A stretch of 64,000 bases of DNA. Origin: an uncultured Eggerthellaceae bacterium. GTDB lineage: Bacteria; Actinomycetota; Coriobacteriia; Coriobacteriales; Eggerthellaceae. Both the position numbers and the translations under genes were made by a program. Positions 54,120-62,925 of this stretch are shown piece after piece. Under the pieces are notes generated by a model. It had not been told where the DNA came from, searched no databases, and saw only the letters and a program-made list of their open reading frames with translations. The stretch's first letter is position 1. Every line of letters begins with the position of its first letter. The stretch lies in NCBI GenBank assembly GCA_910588905.1, contig CAJURZ010000009.1, forward strand, positions 15,748 through 79,747, read 5' to 3'.

Positions 54120-54602
54120 ATGATAGAGATCAGGGGTTACTGCCAGAGCGATCTTGCTGAGATGGTAGACATCTGGAACGAGGTCGTGAGGGATGGGGTC
54201 GCATTCCCTCAGGAAGAGGAGCTAGATCTTCCCCGCGGCCGTCGGTTCTTCACATCCCAAACCTACTGAGGTGTTGCGGTGGAAGACGGAAACGTCATCG
54301 GGCTTTACATCCTGCACCCGAATAACATCGGACGTTGCGGGCATATCGCCAACTCGAGCTATGCGGTCAGCTCCGCTGCACGCAACAAGGGTGCGGGGCA
54401 GCGGCTCGTCGAGGATTCCCTGGCCCAAGCTAAAGCCCACGGTTTCCGCCTCTTGCAATTCAATGCTGTCGTAGAGACCAACTCAGCTGCTCGTCATCTC
54501 TACGAGAAGCTCGGCTTCGTGCAGCTTGGCACCATACCGGGCGGCTTCCGCATGTCCGATGGCACCTATGCCAACATCTGCCCCTATTATCACGAGCTGT
54601 AG
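54120..54602 (+). pseudogene. GNAT-family N-acetyltransferase interrupted by in-frame TGA
   Basis: 160-codon GNAT frame. The ATG at 54120 has AAGGAG 8 bases upstream. Codon 50 (54267-54269) is TGA in the context TSQTY-TGA-GVAVEDG. After it the frame continues with the acetyl-CoA-binding part (GRCGHIANSSYAV ... RNKGAGQRLVEDS, LYEKLGFVQLGTIPGG) to TAG at 54600-54602. No other damage is seen, so the nonsense change is recent, is a base-call error, or is read through. A short GACG-GAAA-CGTC stem lies 15 bases after the TGA, too small to count as a selenocysteine signal on its own. Confidence 0.8.
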
Positions 54603-54641
54603 AGCAGACCCGATGCACGGGAACGATGCAGGGCCGCTGCC

Positions 54642-55916
54642 CTATTCGTCCAATGCCCTGATCGAACGGGGAAGATAGGCAACGAGCCCCAGGAGCAAGC
54701 AGGCAAGACCGTCTACGAGGAAGAACGGGGCGACCCCGATCTCTTCCGCCAGCACCCCGCCGATGGCAACGCCGATAGGTGATGCCAGTCCCATGACGGC
54801 ACCCAACAGGCCCATGGCGCGCCCCATCTTCTCGTCAGGCACATGGCGTTGGGTGAGGGTCATGGTGGGCCCGTTGAACCACGAGCACGCAACAGCCATC
54901 ACGGCAACGAGCACGACGAACCCCACAAAGGCATCAGGCGGCAATAGCCCACAAGCAGCCGTCGTCGCACCCACGATGACAGCTGCTATCGCAATGAGCA
55001 GCGCAAGGCGCTTGCCACCGCCCCATGCGATCAGGATGCCCGACCCGACGAGCATGCCCACGCCAAAAGCGGCCTCAACGACAGATGCCATGTACCCATC
55101 ACCACTGAAATGGTCATAGGTCATGAGCGGGAACACCGCCGATAGCGGGCTGAAGATCATCATCCCAACGGTCACCATGACGATGAGCAGGACGAGTCCG
55201 CGTGTCTTCGTCACAGCGCGGAAGCCGTCTCGCAGATTCGCCAGCACATGCTGCTCTTTGGCCGACGGATCTATCACCGTAGGGACCTTCGCAAGCGCCA
55301 GACCGAAGATGGCCGCACAGGCGCCCATGAAATCAAGGAACATGACCGAGGAGAATCCGAGCGTCGTATAGAGGAAGATGCCGAATGCGGGCGCGCCGAT
55401 GGCTGCTACCGAAGCGAGAAGCTGGTCGAGCGTGTTTATGCGGAGGAGATGCTTGTCGGGCACGAGCATGGGCATCGTTGCCATCATGGCAGGGCTATGG
55501 AATGCCTGGCCCACGGCACGCGCGATGCACACCACCGTGAGCAAGACGATGGAGACATCACCGGCCAGTATGAGGAATCCGGCGATGAGCGAGACGAGGC
55601 CGATAGCGCCGTCGGCCACGATCATGATGGCCTTCCGATTATGCCTGTCTGCCACGATGCCTCCGAATGGCGAGATGAGGCCTACGGGCAGCATCACCGC
55701 AATGGTCATGATCGAGAGCATGAGTGCGCTACCTGTGGATTCGGTCACATACCACACCACTGCATAACCAGCCGCGTAGCTGGTGGTCATGGAAACGGCC
55801 TGACCGGCCCAGATCACGGCGATGATGGACAGCCAATTCTTCTGCAAGGGCAGCCCCGCAGCGCTCTTTGCTTCAGGGGAAGAGGCGGCATCGGACCGCA
55901 CGGGTTCATCGGGCAC
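54642..55916 (-). CDS. MFS efflux transporter (EntS/MefA-like)
   Basis: Major facilitator of about 424 residues with twelve helices. The N-terminal half has the loop FGGIVADRHNRKAIMIVAD, the family motif A, and the overall pattern of EntS/MefA-type exporters of siderophores or drugs. The GTG at 55916 is preceded by AAGGAG; the TTG at 55937 used by longer frames is not supported. Converges with the GNAT remnant. Confidence 0.88.
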   Translation of the reverse strand: MPDEPVRSDAASSPEAKSAAGLPLQKNWLSIIAVIWAGQAVSMTTSYAAGYAVVWYVTESTGSALMLSIMTIAVMLPVGLISPFGGIVADRHNRKAIMIVADGAIGLVSLIAGFLILAGDVSIVLLTVVCIARAVGQAFHSPAMMATMPMLVPDKHLLRINTLDQLLASVAAIGAPAFGIFLYTTLGFSSVMFLDFMGACAAIFGLALAKVPTVIDPSAKEQHVLANLRDGFRAVTKTRGLVLLIVMVTVGMMIFSPLSAVFPLMTYDHFSGDGYMASVVEAAFGVGMLVGSGILIAWGGGKRLALLIAIAAVIVGATTAACGLLPPDAFVGFVVLVAVMAVACSWFNGPTMTLTQRHVPDEKMGRAMGLLGAVMGLASPIGVAIGGVLAEEIGVAPFFLVDGLACLLLGLVAYLPRSIRALDE

Positions 55917-56027
55917 GGATATCTCCTTCGTTTGCAATAGCCTAGGACGGGGTGGTGCAGGATCGGACGAGCTGACATATCCCCTGATCGGGGGATCATC
56001 GTTGCGAACCAGCAGAAAGAGACCGGG

Positions 56028-56372
56028 TCATTTCCTTCCGGGACGCATCTGCTTCGCCTGAGGATGCTCATCCTGGCAGAGCAGATACAGGACCTCCAGA
56101 TCCTCACCGTGGTCCTCATCTCGATCCTCGTAGTCAAGCTCTTTCAGTACCGACCATGAGAACGATGCGGGATCAGCGTTGAACGCCTCCTGCATCTCCC
56201 GGTTTCGCCATGAACCGAGCTCGAGTTGGAATAGGCTGCTGTTATGATCAGCGTCGGCATCCTTCGAGGTGGCCATCCACATTCGGTCACCGCTGCGCCA
56301 GCAGACAACGCCCATGGTCGGATGGCGCTCTTCATATCGAGCGCGAAGCGCCTTCTTCCTGTCCTTGTCCAT
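56028..56372 (-). CDS. GIY-YIG-like small protein
   Basis: Soluble protein of 114 residues resembling a group of short GIY-YIG-type proteins: MGVVCWRSGDRMWMATSKD, NSSLFQLELG and LQEAFN-like blocks. The canonical GIY and YIG tripeptides are not both visible, so the call is by overall pattern. AAGGGAGG precedes the ATG at 56372. No neighbour hints at its role. Confidence 0.5.
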   Translation of the reverse strand: MDKDRKKALRARYEERHPTMGVVCWRSGDRMWMATSKDADADHNSSLFQLELGSWRNREMQEAFNADPASFSWSVLKELDYEDRDEDHGEDLEVLYLLCQDEHPQAKQMRPGRK

Positions 56373-56556
56373 GGCGCACCTCCCTTCGCCACAACAGGGC
56401 AACCACGGTAGATCGCGTCCATTATACCCGGGTGGCAACACCGAGACGGTGTATCAAAATGACACAGGACGGTACTGATATCTCTCTTGCGGGCCAAGGT
56501 GATCGACTCTGAGAGAGCTCGTCATCGAAGGCGAAGTGGTTGGCGATGGTACCTTT

Positions 56557-57075
56557 TCAGCGGGCGAATCTCACAGCAGTGGCGGTCACGGATGCACCGA
56601 ATGCTCCCACATGGGGCACGTAAACATCGTAGCGCACGCCAAGCACGCCATCGGCGCCCAATTCATGGGCGCGCCACAGGAGCTCATCCCAAGCGATCCT
56701 CTTGGCTCGCCCCATCTTGTCTGCAAGCTCAAGCGAGCGCGTTCCTGCCAAGTCGACACCGGTGGCATCCACAGCGGTGGGAAAGCTTGACCCTACCACG
56801 CCGTCAGTGCTGATGGTTCCCAGATAGGCTTCAACGACGTGTCCCTGGAAGGAGGAGCCAGCCGTTGAGATCAGAAGCTGCGGATCTTCGCTGAGCTTCT
56901 GAAGGAATGCTCTCTTGGCAACGTTCTCCTCGTGAAAGGTGCCGTCTTCGATTCCTTGGAGCGTTGCATCGGCCGCCTCTGTATCCCTGAGCTCTCTCCC
57001 ACTGAGCCCGCTTGCGCTGCTTCGACGATGCTCGCACACAGTGCTCCACCTCCGAACATCCGATCCGTTTGCCAT
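56557..57075 (-). CDS. YbjQ/UPF0145-like protein
   Basis: Protein of 172 residues from the ATG at 57075. The C-terminal ~110 residues have the YbjQ pattern: YLGTISTDGVVGSSF, then MGRAKRIAWDELLWRAHELGADGVLGVRYDV and a terminal strand. Family members form homopentamers and may bind metals; function unknown. The N-terminal ~60 residues are not part of the family and the start has no strong ribosome-binding site, so the true start may be further in. Confidence 0.7.
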   Translation of the reverse strand: MANGSDVRRWSTVCEHRRSSASGLSGRELRDTEAADATLQGIEDGTFHEENVAKRAFLQKLSEDPQLLISTAGSSFQGHVVEAYLGTISTDGVVGSSFPTAVDATGVDLAGTRSLELADKMGRAKRIAWDELLWRAHELGADGVLGVRYDVYVPHVGAFGASVTATAVRFAR

Positions 57076-57177
57076 GTCATCAATGCTAGCAGGCGCAGAA
57101 TGCCCTCGATGCCCGATAGATCGGATGTTGGTGACGCGTAACAGGGCCAGGGTGGCCAGTCTGAGAGCAAAAGGGCG

Positions 57178-57645
57178 TATCCCAACATCAAAGATCATGG
57201 CGAACGCGCTTCGCGCGGAGGATGCGTTGCGCGAAGACCACGCGCAACACGTTCATTACGTCAATTACCGGATAGCCTGACGTACGGGATTCACGCGGGT
57301 GCAACTCCGGGCGGATCAAGATCCGCCCCTACAGCAACCTGACGTGCATGGTTCACCCGATGGAAACCTGACATGTCCCGCGTAGGGGTCGAACATGTTC
57401 GACCCCAAACGCCACATCCCCGAAAACCCCGCAGGTATGTACAGGTCACAACCCACATCCCGCTGCTTCGCAGCGGGAATAGTTAGGCGGCGAGAGGAGC
57501 TGGCAGGAAAGTCACCCTCTTGCGCCGCACACGCTTAAGCGCGAAGCGCCTGCACTCAGGAGTACCCCGGAAGCATCCATGACGTGAAGATGCCGAGGGG
57601 CCGTTTGCATCAGCCCGATATCCCCGTCTCCAATGGGTCCAATGG
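57178..57645. repeat. interspersed hairpin-rich repeat, copy A (complete)
   Basis: About 460 bp without a credible gene. Hairpins: GTTGCGCG (57226-57233) / CGCGCAAC (57241-57248); GGGCGGATC (57309-57317) / GATCCGCCC (57320-57328); GGGGTCGAAC (57385-57394) / GTTCGACCCC (57397-57406); CCCGCTGC (57459-57466) / GCAGCGGG (57470-57477). A GGCGGCG / GCGCCGC pair frames the next ~45 bp. Similar sequences are at 59003-59370 and, split by the IS110 element, at 61466-61620 and 62939-63310. Confidence 0.85.
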
Positions 57646-57660
57646 GTTCGCGAAGAGGAC

Positions 57661-58617
57661 TCAGGACCAGATGACCGCCGAGCATTGAGCGAGGATCACT
57701 ATGCCCACAATCAGAAGGCTAGCGAAGCCCACGGCAGCCAACGGACTCACCCCTCCTCTGTCTTGCAGATATCCTTCGATGCCTTTGCCCTTCCACTGGA
57801 GAGCAGCACCTGTGCGCAATACAGACAGTGCGTGTGCACGATAGGCTCTATAGAACAGCACCGCGGAAAGAGTGGGCCCCACAGCTCCGAACATCTCCTC
57901 GCCGATGAGGAGGTTAAGAGCCATCATCAAGAAGGCAAGTCCCAGCAAAAGCCACGCCCCTTTGTAGCATTTCCGGTAAGCCCAGTAGATAGGACCTAAG
58001 AACAGAGCGGGTACGCTCACAGCCAAAGGTGCGCAGAGCTTAGATACCATAGAGTCGTATTTTGCTTCTTTGGTATGGATAGCATCATCATGCCCACGCA
58101 CGATGAAGTTGAACCAGCCAGCAATGCTCCAGAGATATGAGTTCGTGCCGGAGCGTGCGATATGCTGACGTTCCTTATCATCAGATAGCTTCCAAGCAGC
58201 CACCGCTAACAGAATAGCGGGAACCAAACCTCCACCAATAGCAGAGATGATCCCTCCAGCAGTGGCATATCGCAGTGCTCCGGCCGGATCATAGGAAGCG
58301 CCAAGCTTCTGCATTTGATAGATCGTTAGGATCAGTACAGCGGTGGACATCGACAGGGAGAAAACGCCTCCCAACAGAGTAGAGAATGCATAGAGCATCC
58401 CTTGGATCGCAGGACTCAAGGTTGCTATATGAGAAGAAAGTCGTGGCGATGCTTCTGCCATCTCCAAGCCATAGTAAGCGAACCCATAGGGCACATCCAT
58501 AAGAGTAAGGATGGTCCAGAGAGAAAAGGCTACGATAGCGATCCAGACAAGGATCCCTAATGTTAGAACCACGATGGAAGCAATCGTCAATCCTCGAACA
58601 GCGCTCTTGTGGCCCAT
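57661..58617 (-). CDS. multi-helix membrane protein with DUF2628-like end
   Basis: Protein of 318 residues. The N-terminal half has about four helices of DUF4190-like character (GLTIASIVVLTLGILVW; GGIISAIGGGLVPAILL). The C-terminal half (PIYWAYRKCYKGAWLLLGLAFLMMALNLL ... YRAYRAHA) resembles DUF2628. Function unknown. It lies between two copies of the interspersed repeat. Confidence 0.7.
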   Translation of the reverse strand: MGHKSAVRGLTIASIVVLTLGILVWIAIVAFSLWTILTLMDVPYGFAYYGLEMAEASPRLSSHIATLSPAIQGMLYAFSTLLGGVFSLSMSTAVLILTIYQMQKLGASYDPAGALRYATAGGIISAIGGGLVPAILLAVAAWKLSDDKERQHIARSGTNSYLWSIAGWFNFIVRGHDDAIHTKEAKYDSMVSKLCAPLAVSVPALFLGPIYWAYRKCYKGAWLLLGLAFLMMALNLLIGEEMFGAVGPTLSAVLFYRAYRAHALSVLRTGAALQWKGKGIEGYLQDRGGVSPLAAVGFASLLIVGIVILAQCSAVIWS

Positions 58618-58706
58618 AGGAACACTCTCCTTTGAAATGCTCTCTTGTCCAGCGCAATTTTGCCTTAATACCAGAAACGAGCCTTTGGGTTCTCTCGACG
58701 GATTCT

Positions 58707-59002
58707 ATCCTACAGGTGTGAGCAACTTGTCGGGTATGTTCCGCTCGATGCCGTCGAGCATGTTGTACAGCAGCATGATGGTGTTGTCGTTCTCTCCATC
58801 AGAGCCTATGTAACCCAATAGGTTCATCTAACATAACAGAAGAATGGTCTGGCGCCACTGGAAAGTGAAGATTTAAAGAATAGCTACTACCTGATTGCCT
58901 CTCCGCCAGTTTTTTGATTCTTTTGCCGAACGCTTCAAGCTGCTCTATTTTGAGCTGACCATTACTATGCATCGCATAATGATACAGGGGTTGGTTCCGC
59001 AC
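58707..59002 (-). pseudogene. truncated and frameshifted hypothetical gene
   Basis: Reading right to left, one frame runs MHSNGQLKIEQLEAFGKR ... HSSVMLDEPIG and a second frame continues YIGSDGENDN ... RNIPDKLLTPVG to TAG at 58707-58709. A one-base shift near 58810-58815 joins them. The 5' end abuts repeat copy B. This looks like a decayed cargo gene, perhaps an immunity or toxin fragment, but no family is recognised. Confidence 0.4.
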
Positions 59003-59370
59003 ACAACACGAGGATGCGTTGTGCGAAGGTCATGCGCAACACGTTCATTGCGGCACCTGCCGGGTAACCTGGCGTATAGGGTTATCCCAGGTGCCACCCA
59101 GGGCGGATCACGATCCGCCCCTACAAGCAACCTGCCATGCAAGGTTCATCCGATGGGAACCTGGCGCACGATCCGTAGGGGCCGAGCTTGCTCGGCCCCA
59201 CGCAGCAACCCAGAGAGCTTCGCAGGTATGCACAGATCACAACCCTCATCCCGCTGCTTTGCAGCGGAAATAGTTAGGCGGCGAGAATGGCTGTCAGGAG
59301 AGTCGTCCTCTTGCGCCGCACACGCTTGAGCGTGAAGCACGTGCGCTTGAAGACGCCCCAGAATCATCCA
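59003..59370. repeat. interspersed hairpin-rich repeat, copy B
   Basis: Hairpins: GTTGTGCG (59018-59025) / TGCGCAAC (59033-59040); GGGCGGATC (59101-59109) / GATCCGCCC (59112-59120); GGGGCCGAGC (59178-59187) / GCTCGGCCCC (59190-59199); CCGCTGC (59251-59257) / GCAGCGG (59261-59267). The third stem differs from copy A at two positions, both compensated on the other arm. Confidence 0.85.
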
Positions 59371-59374
59371 GGAA

Positions 59375-60022
59375 CTATTCTTTTCCTGAGGTATTCCATG
59401 CATTTATAACACACTGCAATTCCGCTATATCTTCTGGGTTTTCAGAATCGAATTCCTCAATCCATCTTCTTTGCTCTTCAAGATAGATTGCGCATTTTTC
59501 AGACACGATCCGATCTAGTTCATTTGCAGTAGACTCTGTATATCGCGGAAGCCCGACTGTTTCTAATATAGTTGCCGTCCCGACGTGGTCGAAATCCGCC
59601 CACACGGTCTCTAAGGCTCCAGAAGGATCCATCGTACCGTCATTGCAATCAAAGCGATGGGGATTCTCGCTAAAGATGAAGACAACCACATAGAGCAGCT
59701 TCTCGAACGAAAATGCCCATTCTTTCTCATTGATATTCTTTACCATAAACGCAAGAATTTGATCCCTTCGCCAAAGATCCGGCGCAGGTTCATAATGCAT
59801 CAGAGCAAGTTCTTCAACTTCAACAGAAGAATCTTTAGAAAGCACGGCGAGAGCATGTTCGAAGATAGATTGCTCAACAATGTAACCCGACAAAGCTCCC
59901 ATGATGATTAGAGGCCAATCACAATCAACGATATTTATAACCTGTTTATAGGAAAGAGAAATCGAGAGAGTATTGTACGGCAGGATTTTCGATAACCCAA
60001 AGTCAGTATCCCATGTCTGCAT
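59375..60022 (-). CDS. DUF2247-like putative immunity protein
   Basis: Soluble acidic protein of 215 residues, clearly AT-richer than the genome average. Its first half (VDCDWPLIIMGALSGYIVEQSIFEHALAVL) resembles DUF2247, a family found next to polymorphic toxins. It lies 25 bp downstream of the Rhs toxin gene, the usual place for the cognate immunity gene. The immunity role is inferred from position. Confidence 0.6.
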   Translation of the reverse strand: MQTWDTDFGLSKILPYNTLSISLSYKQVINIVDCDWPLIIMGALSGYIVEQSIFEHALAVLSKDSSVEVEELALMHYEPAPDLWRRDQILAFMVKNINEKEWAFSFEKLLYVVVFIFSENPHRFDCNDGTMDPSGALETVWADFDHVGTATILETVGLPRYTESTANELDRIVSEKCAIYLEEQRRWIEEFDSENPEDIAELQCVINAWNTSGKE

Positions 60023-60047
60023 CGTGCTACCTCGTAGAATCTCGTCT

Positions 60048-61361
60048 CTAATTTGTTATTCCATTTATGACAGCATTTTCTTTAAATAGCTGATGCGAAA
60101 CTTGCCCATTATCTTCGAGTATGTACTCAAAAACGCCACTTTTCCCATTCAGCTCTCCCCTAACTTGCAAAAGAATTTTCTTATCTTCATCCAAGCTATA
60201 CACAGATCCTTTCGCAAGGTCTTCTTTCGAGAGGAAGGATGCGGCATAGTGATATGGATCGGTTTTCTGGAATGCGCTCCCTGTGCGGTCTGCCTTTGCA
60301 ATCAACTCAGCAGCCGATTCGGAATTATTAACAGCTTTTCCGGCAATTCGTACACCAAGATCACTTGGAAATATCTTTCTCCCTATACTGCTCACATCTT
60401 TAACTCTCTTGCCAGCATTAGCAGCAAAACCCTCTGTTAGCTTTACGCCGCCCTTTCTTACGGTTCCTGCTGGCGTAATTCCAAGAAGCAGCATACCTGA
60501 ATTGAACAATGTCCCAGGAATATCACCTCTATTGGAGCTTAAAGCCACATCAGCAAATTCTGGTGCAACAGGCAACAGCCAGTAGTTATCCGTAATGTCT
60601 TGCATTTGATCATAGAAGGACGGTGCTGTGATTTTTATCGATAGATTCTTAGCATTGCTGACATACTTGGCATTGCCGCAGTAGTACTTCTGGAATCTCT
60701 CTTCGTACTCTCGGCGCTTCTTCGCTGCCCTGGCAGCAGCCCGAAGGTCTCCATTGCGCATCGCGCGTTCATAGGCAAGTTGAGCTGAAGCAGCATCACG
60801 AGCCGCTTTGGACATAGCGGTGTAGTAGATATGCTCCCCTTGCCTTACAGCTATACGAGCCTGCGCATTAGCAACGCTTGCAGCCTTGCGCAGCGCCATC
60901 GAAAGAACATTGCTAATGGCAGAGTGCCCCGTCGGGTCCACATGGTTCACGGGGTCTGATCCGCAGTAGAGGTAGCGGTTCAAGGTTATGGGGTCGAAGG
61001 TGTTGCCCCGATAGGTGTCTGCCACCCCGAAGCGTGCGCTTCCCGGGTCGTAGTAGCGGGCCCTCAGGTAAGTGAGACCGGTCAAGGGGTCTTGCTCTTC
61101 TGCGTCGTAGCCGAAGAAGGGCTTCTCATGGGTGTCTGTGCCAGCTGTGACAGCACCGAAGGCGCTGTATCGCTTCCAGGAGGTGACAGCCCCCCCTAGG
61201 ATGGTCTGGGCCACAGAGCCGCGTCCGTCATGGATGAACGCCTCAGTGGTGCCCTCCCTCACCTGGGACAGGCGCTCTAGCCCATAGAAGACAGATGCCT
61301 TCCCATCCCTTGATGATGAGCTTCCCATGACCTGGGACACCTCGAAGAGGCTAGAAGACAC
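60048..61361 (-). CDS. orphan Rhs C-terminal toxin module (5' truncated)
   Basis: Remnant of a large Rhs/YD-repeat protein, 437 residues from the GTG at 61361. The frame stays open to 61439 and is then cut off next to repeat copy C. Residues 1-146 are the last YD repeats and the Rhs core end (DPLTGLTYLRARYYDPGSARFG ... NRYLYCGSDPVNHVDPTGH). Residues 147-437 are the variable toxin part, ending in YHYAASFLSKED ... VRGELNGKSGVFEYILEDNGQVSHQLFKENAVINGITN (split). That ending resembles BECR-fold RNase toxins. It cannot be secreted as such and probably serves as a reserve cassette for recombination with a full Rhs gene. Confidence 0.75.
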   Translation of the reverse strand: MSSSLFEVSQVMGSSSSRDGKASVFYGLERLSQVREGTTEAFIHDGRGSVAQTILGGAVTSWKRYSAFGAVTAGTDTHEKPFFGYDAEEQDPLTGLTYLRARYYDPGSARFGVADTYRGNTFDPITLNRYLYCGSDPVNHVDPTGHSAISNVLSMALRKAASVANAQARIAVRQGEHIYYTAMSKAARDAASAQLAYERAMRNGDLRAAARAAKKRREYEERFQKYYCGNAKYVSNAKNLSIKITAPSFYDQMQDITDNYWLLPVAPEFADVALSSNRGDIPGTLFNSGMLLLGITPAGTVRKGGVKLTEGFAANAGKRVKDVSSIGRKIFPSDLGVRIAGKAVNNSESAAELIAKADRTGSAFQKTDPYHYAASFLSKEDLAKGSVYSLDEDKKILLQVRGELNGKSGVFEYILEDNGQVSHQLFKENAVINGITN

Positions 61362-61465
61362 ATAGCTTGTGATGTCATAGGCCTCATCGGTTGCGGTGAG
61401 TCTTGTGAGTTGAACTTCCGGTCCAAAGAGATGAAGTTGTCAAAGCGCGAAGGCTGCATTGGGTC

Positions 61466-61620
61466 GGATCCCAACATCAAAGATCATGGCGAACGCGCTT
61501 CGCGCGAAGAGGTGCGTTGCGCGAAGACCACGCGCAACATGTTCATTGCGGCAATCGCCGGGTAGCCTGACGCACCAGGTTCACCCGGGTACAACGGCGG
61601 GCTGATCCAGATCAGCCCCT
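61466..61620. repeat. interspersed repeat copy C, left part (interrupted by IS110)
   Basis: Nearly identical to the start of copy A. Hairpins GTTGCGCG (61516-61523) / CGCGCAAC (61531-61538) and GGGCTGATC (61599-61607) / GATCAGCCC (61610-61618). The second stem carries a compensatory G-C to T-A change relative to copies A and B. The repeat breaks off at CCCCT, where the IS110 element begins. Confidence 0.85.
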
Positions 61621-61625
61621 ACACT

Positions 61626-61631
61626 GATAAT
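61626..61631 (+). promoter_or_regulatory. -10 half of a junction promoter
   Basis: GATAAT, one mismatch from TATAAT. It has no -35 in the integrated form. After the element ends are joined, the TTGACG at 62920-62925 would lie 18 bp upstream. Confidence 0.6.
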
Positions 61632-61637
61632 AGGAGA

Positions 61638-61862
61638 TGCATTGCAAATGGTGCCGATGCGGTGTCTCAAGCCCCTACTGCCGTCCTTTGAGGAGGACTG
61701 GCCTATCGTTCGAGGTGACCCGCATCGGCACCGTGCAGGCAGGGAGGTCTCGAAGTGACCTCATAGGAGCTGGACCCATGCATGATATGCCCTTGCCCGT
61801 ACAGCAAGACATATCATAGCGTCTCTTCAGTGTATCGTCCTTCGGGATCTCCGCCTGCACGA
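61638..61862 (+). ncRNA. IS110 bridge RNA (target and donor loops readable)
   Basis: Two adjacent stem-enclosed domains. Domain 1: GGTGCCGATGCGG (61650-61662) pairs perfectly with 61720-61732; its loop has AGCCCCTAC (61670-61678), equal to the left flank 61614-61622, and TTCGAGG (61709-61715), complementary to the right flank CCTCGAA (62936-62942). Domain 2: GTGCAGGC (61733-61740) pairs with 61853-61860; its loop has ATAGGAGC (61763-61770), equal to the element's right end 62929-62936, and CAGTGTA (61828-61834), complementary to the left end TACACTG (61620-61626). Between these lies a hairpin ATGATATG (61782-61789) / CATATCAT (61810-61817) with inner stem CTTGC/GCAAG. Ends are approximate. 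Confidence 0.8.
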
Positions 61863-61876
61863 CCAGATGGAGGAGG

Positions 61877-62923
61877 ATGATCTCTTTGATCGCAGCAGGA
61901 GTGGACACCCACAAGGACTTCCATATCTTGGCCTTGACCGATGAGCTTGGACGAGAGCTCTCGGTGCACAGGGTATGCGCCACTAAAGCAGGCTATGAGG
62001 AAGTGGTGCGCATCCTCGGAGATGTGCGCGATGTGATCATCGTCGGGATGGAGGGAACAGGCTCCTACGGGTCAGGGCTCTGTGCGCATCTCACACGCAA
62101 GGGATATCCCGTATCTGAGGTCTGCCGCCCTAAAAGGGAGCGTCGCCGACCCGGGCAGGCCAAGACCGATGGCGCAGATGCCCTGCGCGACCTGGATGAG
62201 GGTCGCATCCCTAAGGAGAGGGATGGCTGGATAGAGGCAGCGCGGGTGATCAAGGTGGCCCATGATAGTGCTGTGAAGGCAAGGTCTGCCCATATGGTCA
62301 CCTTGAAGAACCTGATCGTGACCGCCCCGGATCCGATCCGCGAGCGCTTGCGCCATCTGGGAGATGCCGATCTCATAGCGACCTGTGCGCGCAAGAGGAG
62401 CTGTCAAGAAGAGATCATCCAAGCCCTCTGGGATGCGCTTCGCACCTTGGCCCTTCTCTGGAGGTCGGCAGATGATGAGGCCCACACGACCGAAGATGCG
62501 CTCTCGCATCTGATCTCAAGGCATGCCCCCGCCCTCCTCTCCACGTTCGGCATAGGACCTCTCGTCGCTGCCACCCTCGCGACCACGGCTGGAGAGAACA
62601 TCGATCGCCTCGCCAAGGGAGAGGCCTCCTTCGCAGCCCTTTGCGGGGTGAACCCGGTACCTGCTGAGTCCGGCAAGACCCAAGGGAGGCATCGGCTGAA
62701 CCGAGGAGGAGATAGGAAGGCCAACGCCGCCCTCCACACCATAGCCATCGTGAGGATGAGGTTCGATGAGGATACGAAGGCATACGTAGCCAAGAAGATG
62801 GGCGAGGGCAAGACCAAGCGGGATGCCATCCGATGCCTCAAGCGCCACATAGCCAGAGAGGTCTACAAGCTCTTGAGGGATCCCTTCGGGAAGCATAGAG
62901 AACCTTACAAAAAGAGGGCTTGA
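61877..62923 (+). CDS. IS110-family transposase (DEDD plus Ser recombinase)
   Basis: Transposase of 348 residues. The RuvC-like N-terminus has Asp in GVDTHKDFH (residue 9), Glu in GMEGTGSYG (about 59) and Asp residues in KTDGADALRDL (about 97-101). The C-terminal transposase_20 domain has STFGIGPLVAATLA and the catalytic-Ser region NPVPAESGKTQG near 255-266. Length and motifs are complete, so it is probably active. GGAGGAGG directly abuts the ATG, so a TTG at 61886 (spacing 9) may be used instead. Confidence 0.92.
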   Translation: MISLIAAGVDTHKDFHILALTDELGRELSVHRVCATKAGYEEVVRILGDVRDVIIVGMEGTGSYGSGLCAHLTRKGYPVSEVCRPKRERRRPGQAKTDGADALRDLDEGRIPKERDGWIEAARVIKVAHDSAVKARSAHMVTLKNLIVTAPDPIRERLRHLGDADLIATCARKRSCQEEIIQALWDALRTLALLWRSADDEAHTTEDALSHLISRHAPALLSTFGIGPLVAATLATTAGENIDRLAKGEASFAALCGVNPVPAESGKTQGRHRLNRGGDRKANAALHTIAIVRMRFDEDTKAYVAKKMGEGKTKRDAIRCLKRHIAREVYKLLRDPFGKHREPYKKRA

Positions 62924-62925
62924 CG
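62920..62925 (+). promoter_or_regulatory. -35 half of a junction promoter
   Basis: TTGACG (consensus TTGACA) overlaps the transposase stop codon at 62921-62923 and lies 13 bp from the right end. It can only work with the left-end GATAAT after circularisation. Confidence 0.55.

Noticed and set aside
54267..54300. Possible SECIS element after the TGA codon
   Set aside because: Only a 4-bp stem with a GAAA loop; too small and lacks the usual loop features, so selenocysteine is not claimed.
57178..57645. CRISPR array in the repeat-rich region
   Set aside because: No regularly spaced short repeats with unique spacers; the similarity is between long copies hundreds of bases apart, and no cas genes are present.
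59146..59403. Short open frames inside the repeat copies
   Set aside because: They follow hairpin sequence, are not conserved in frame between copies and lack start signals.
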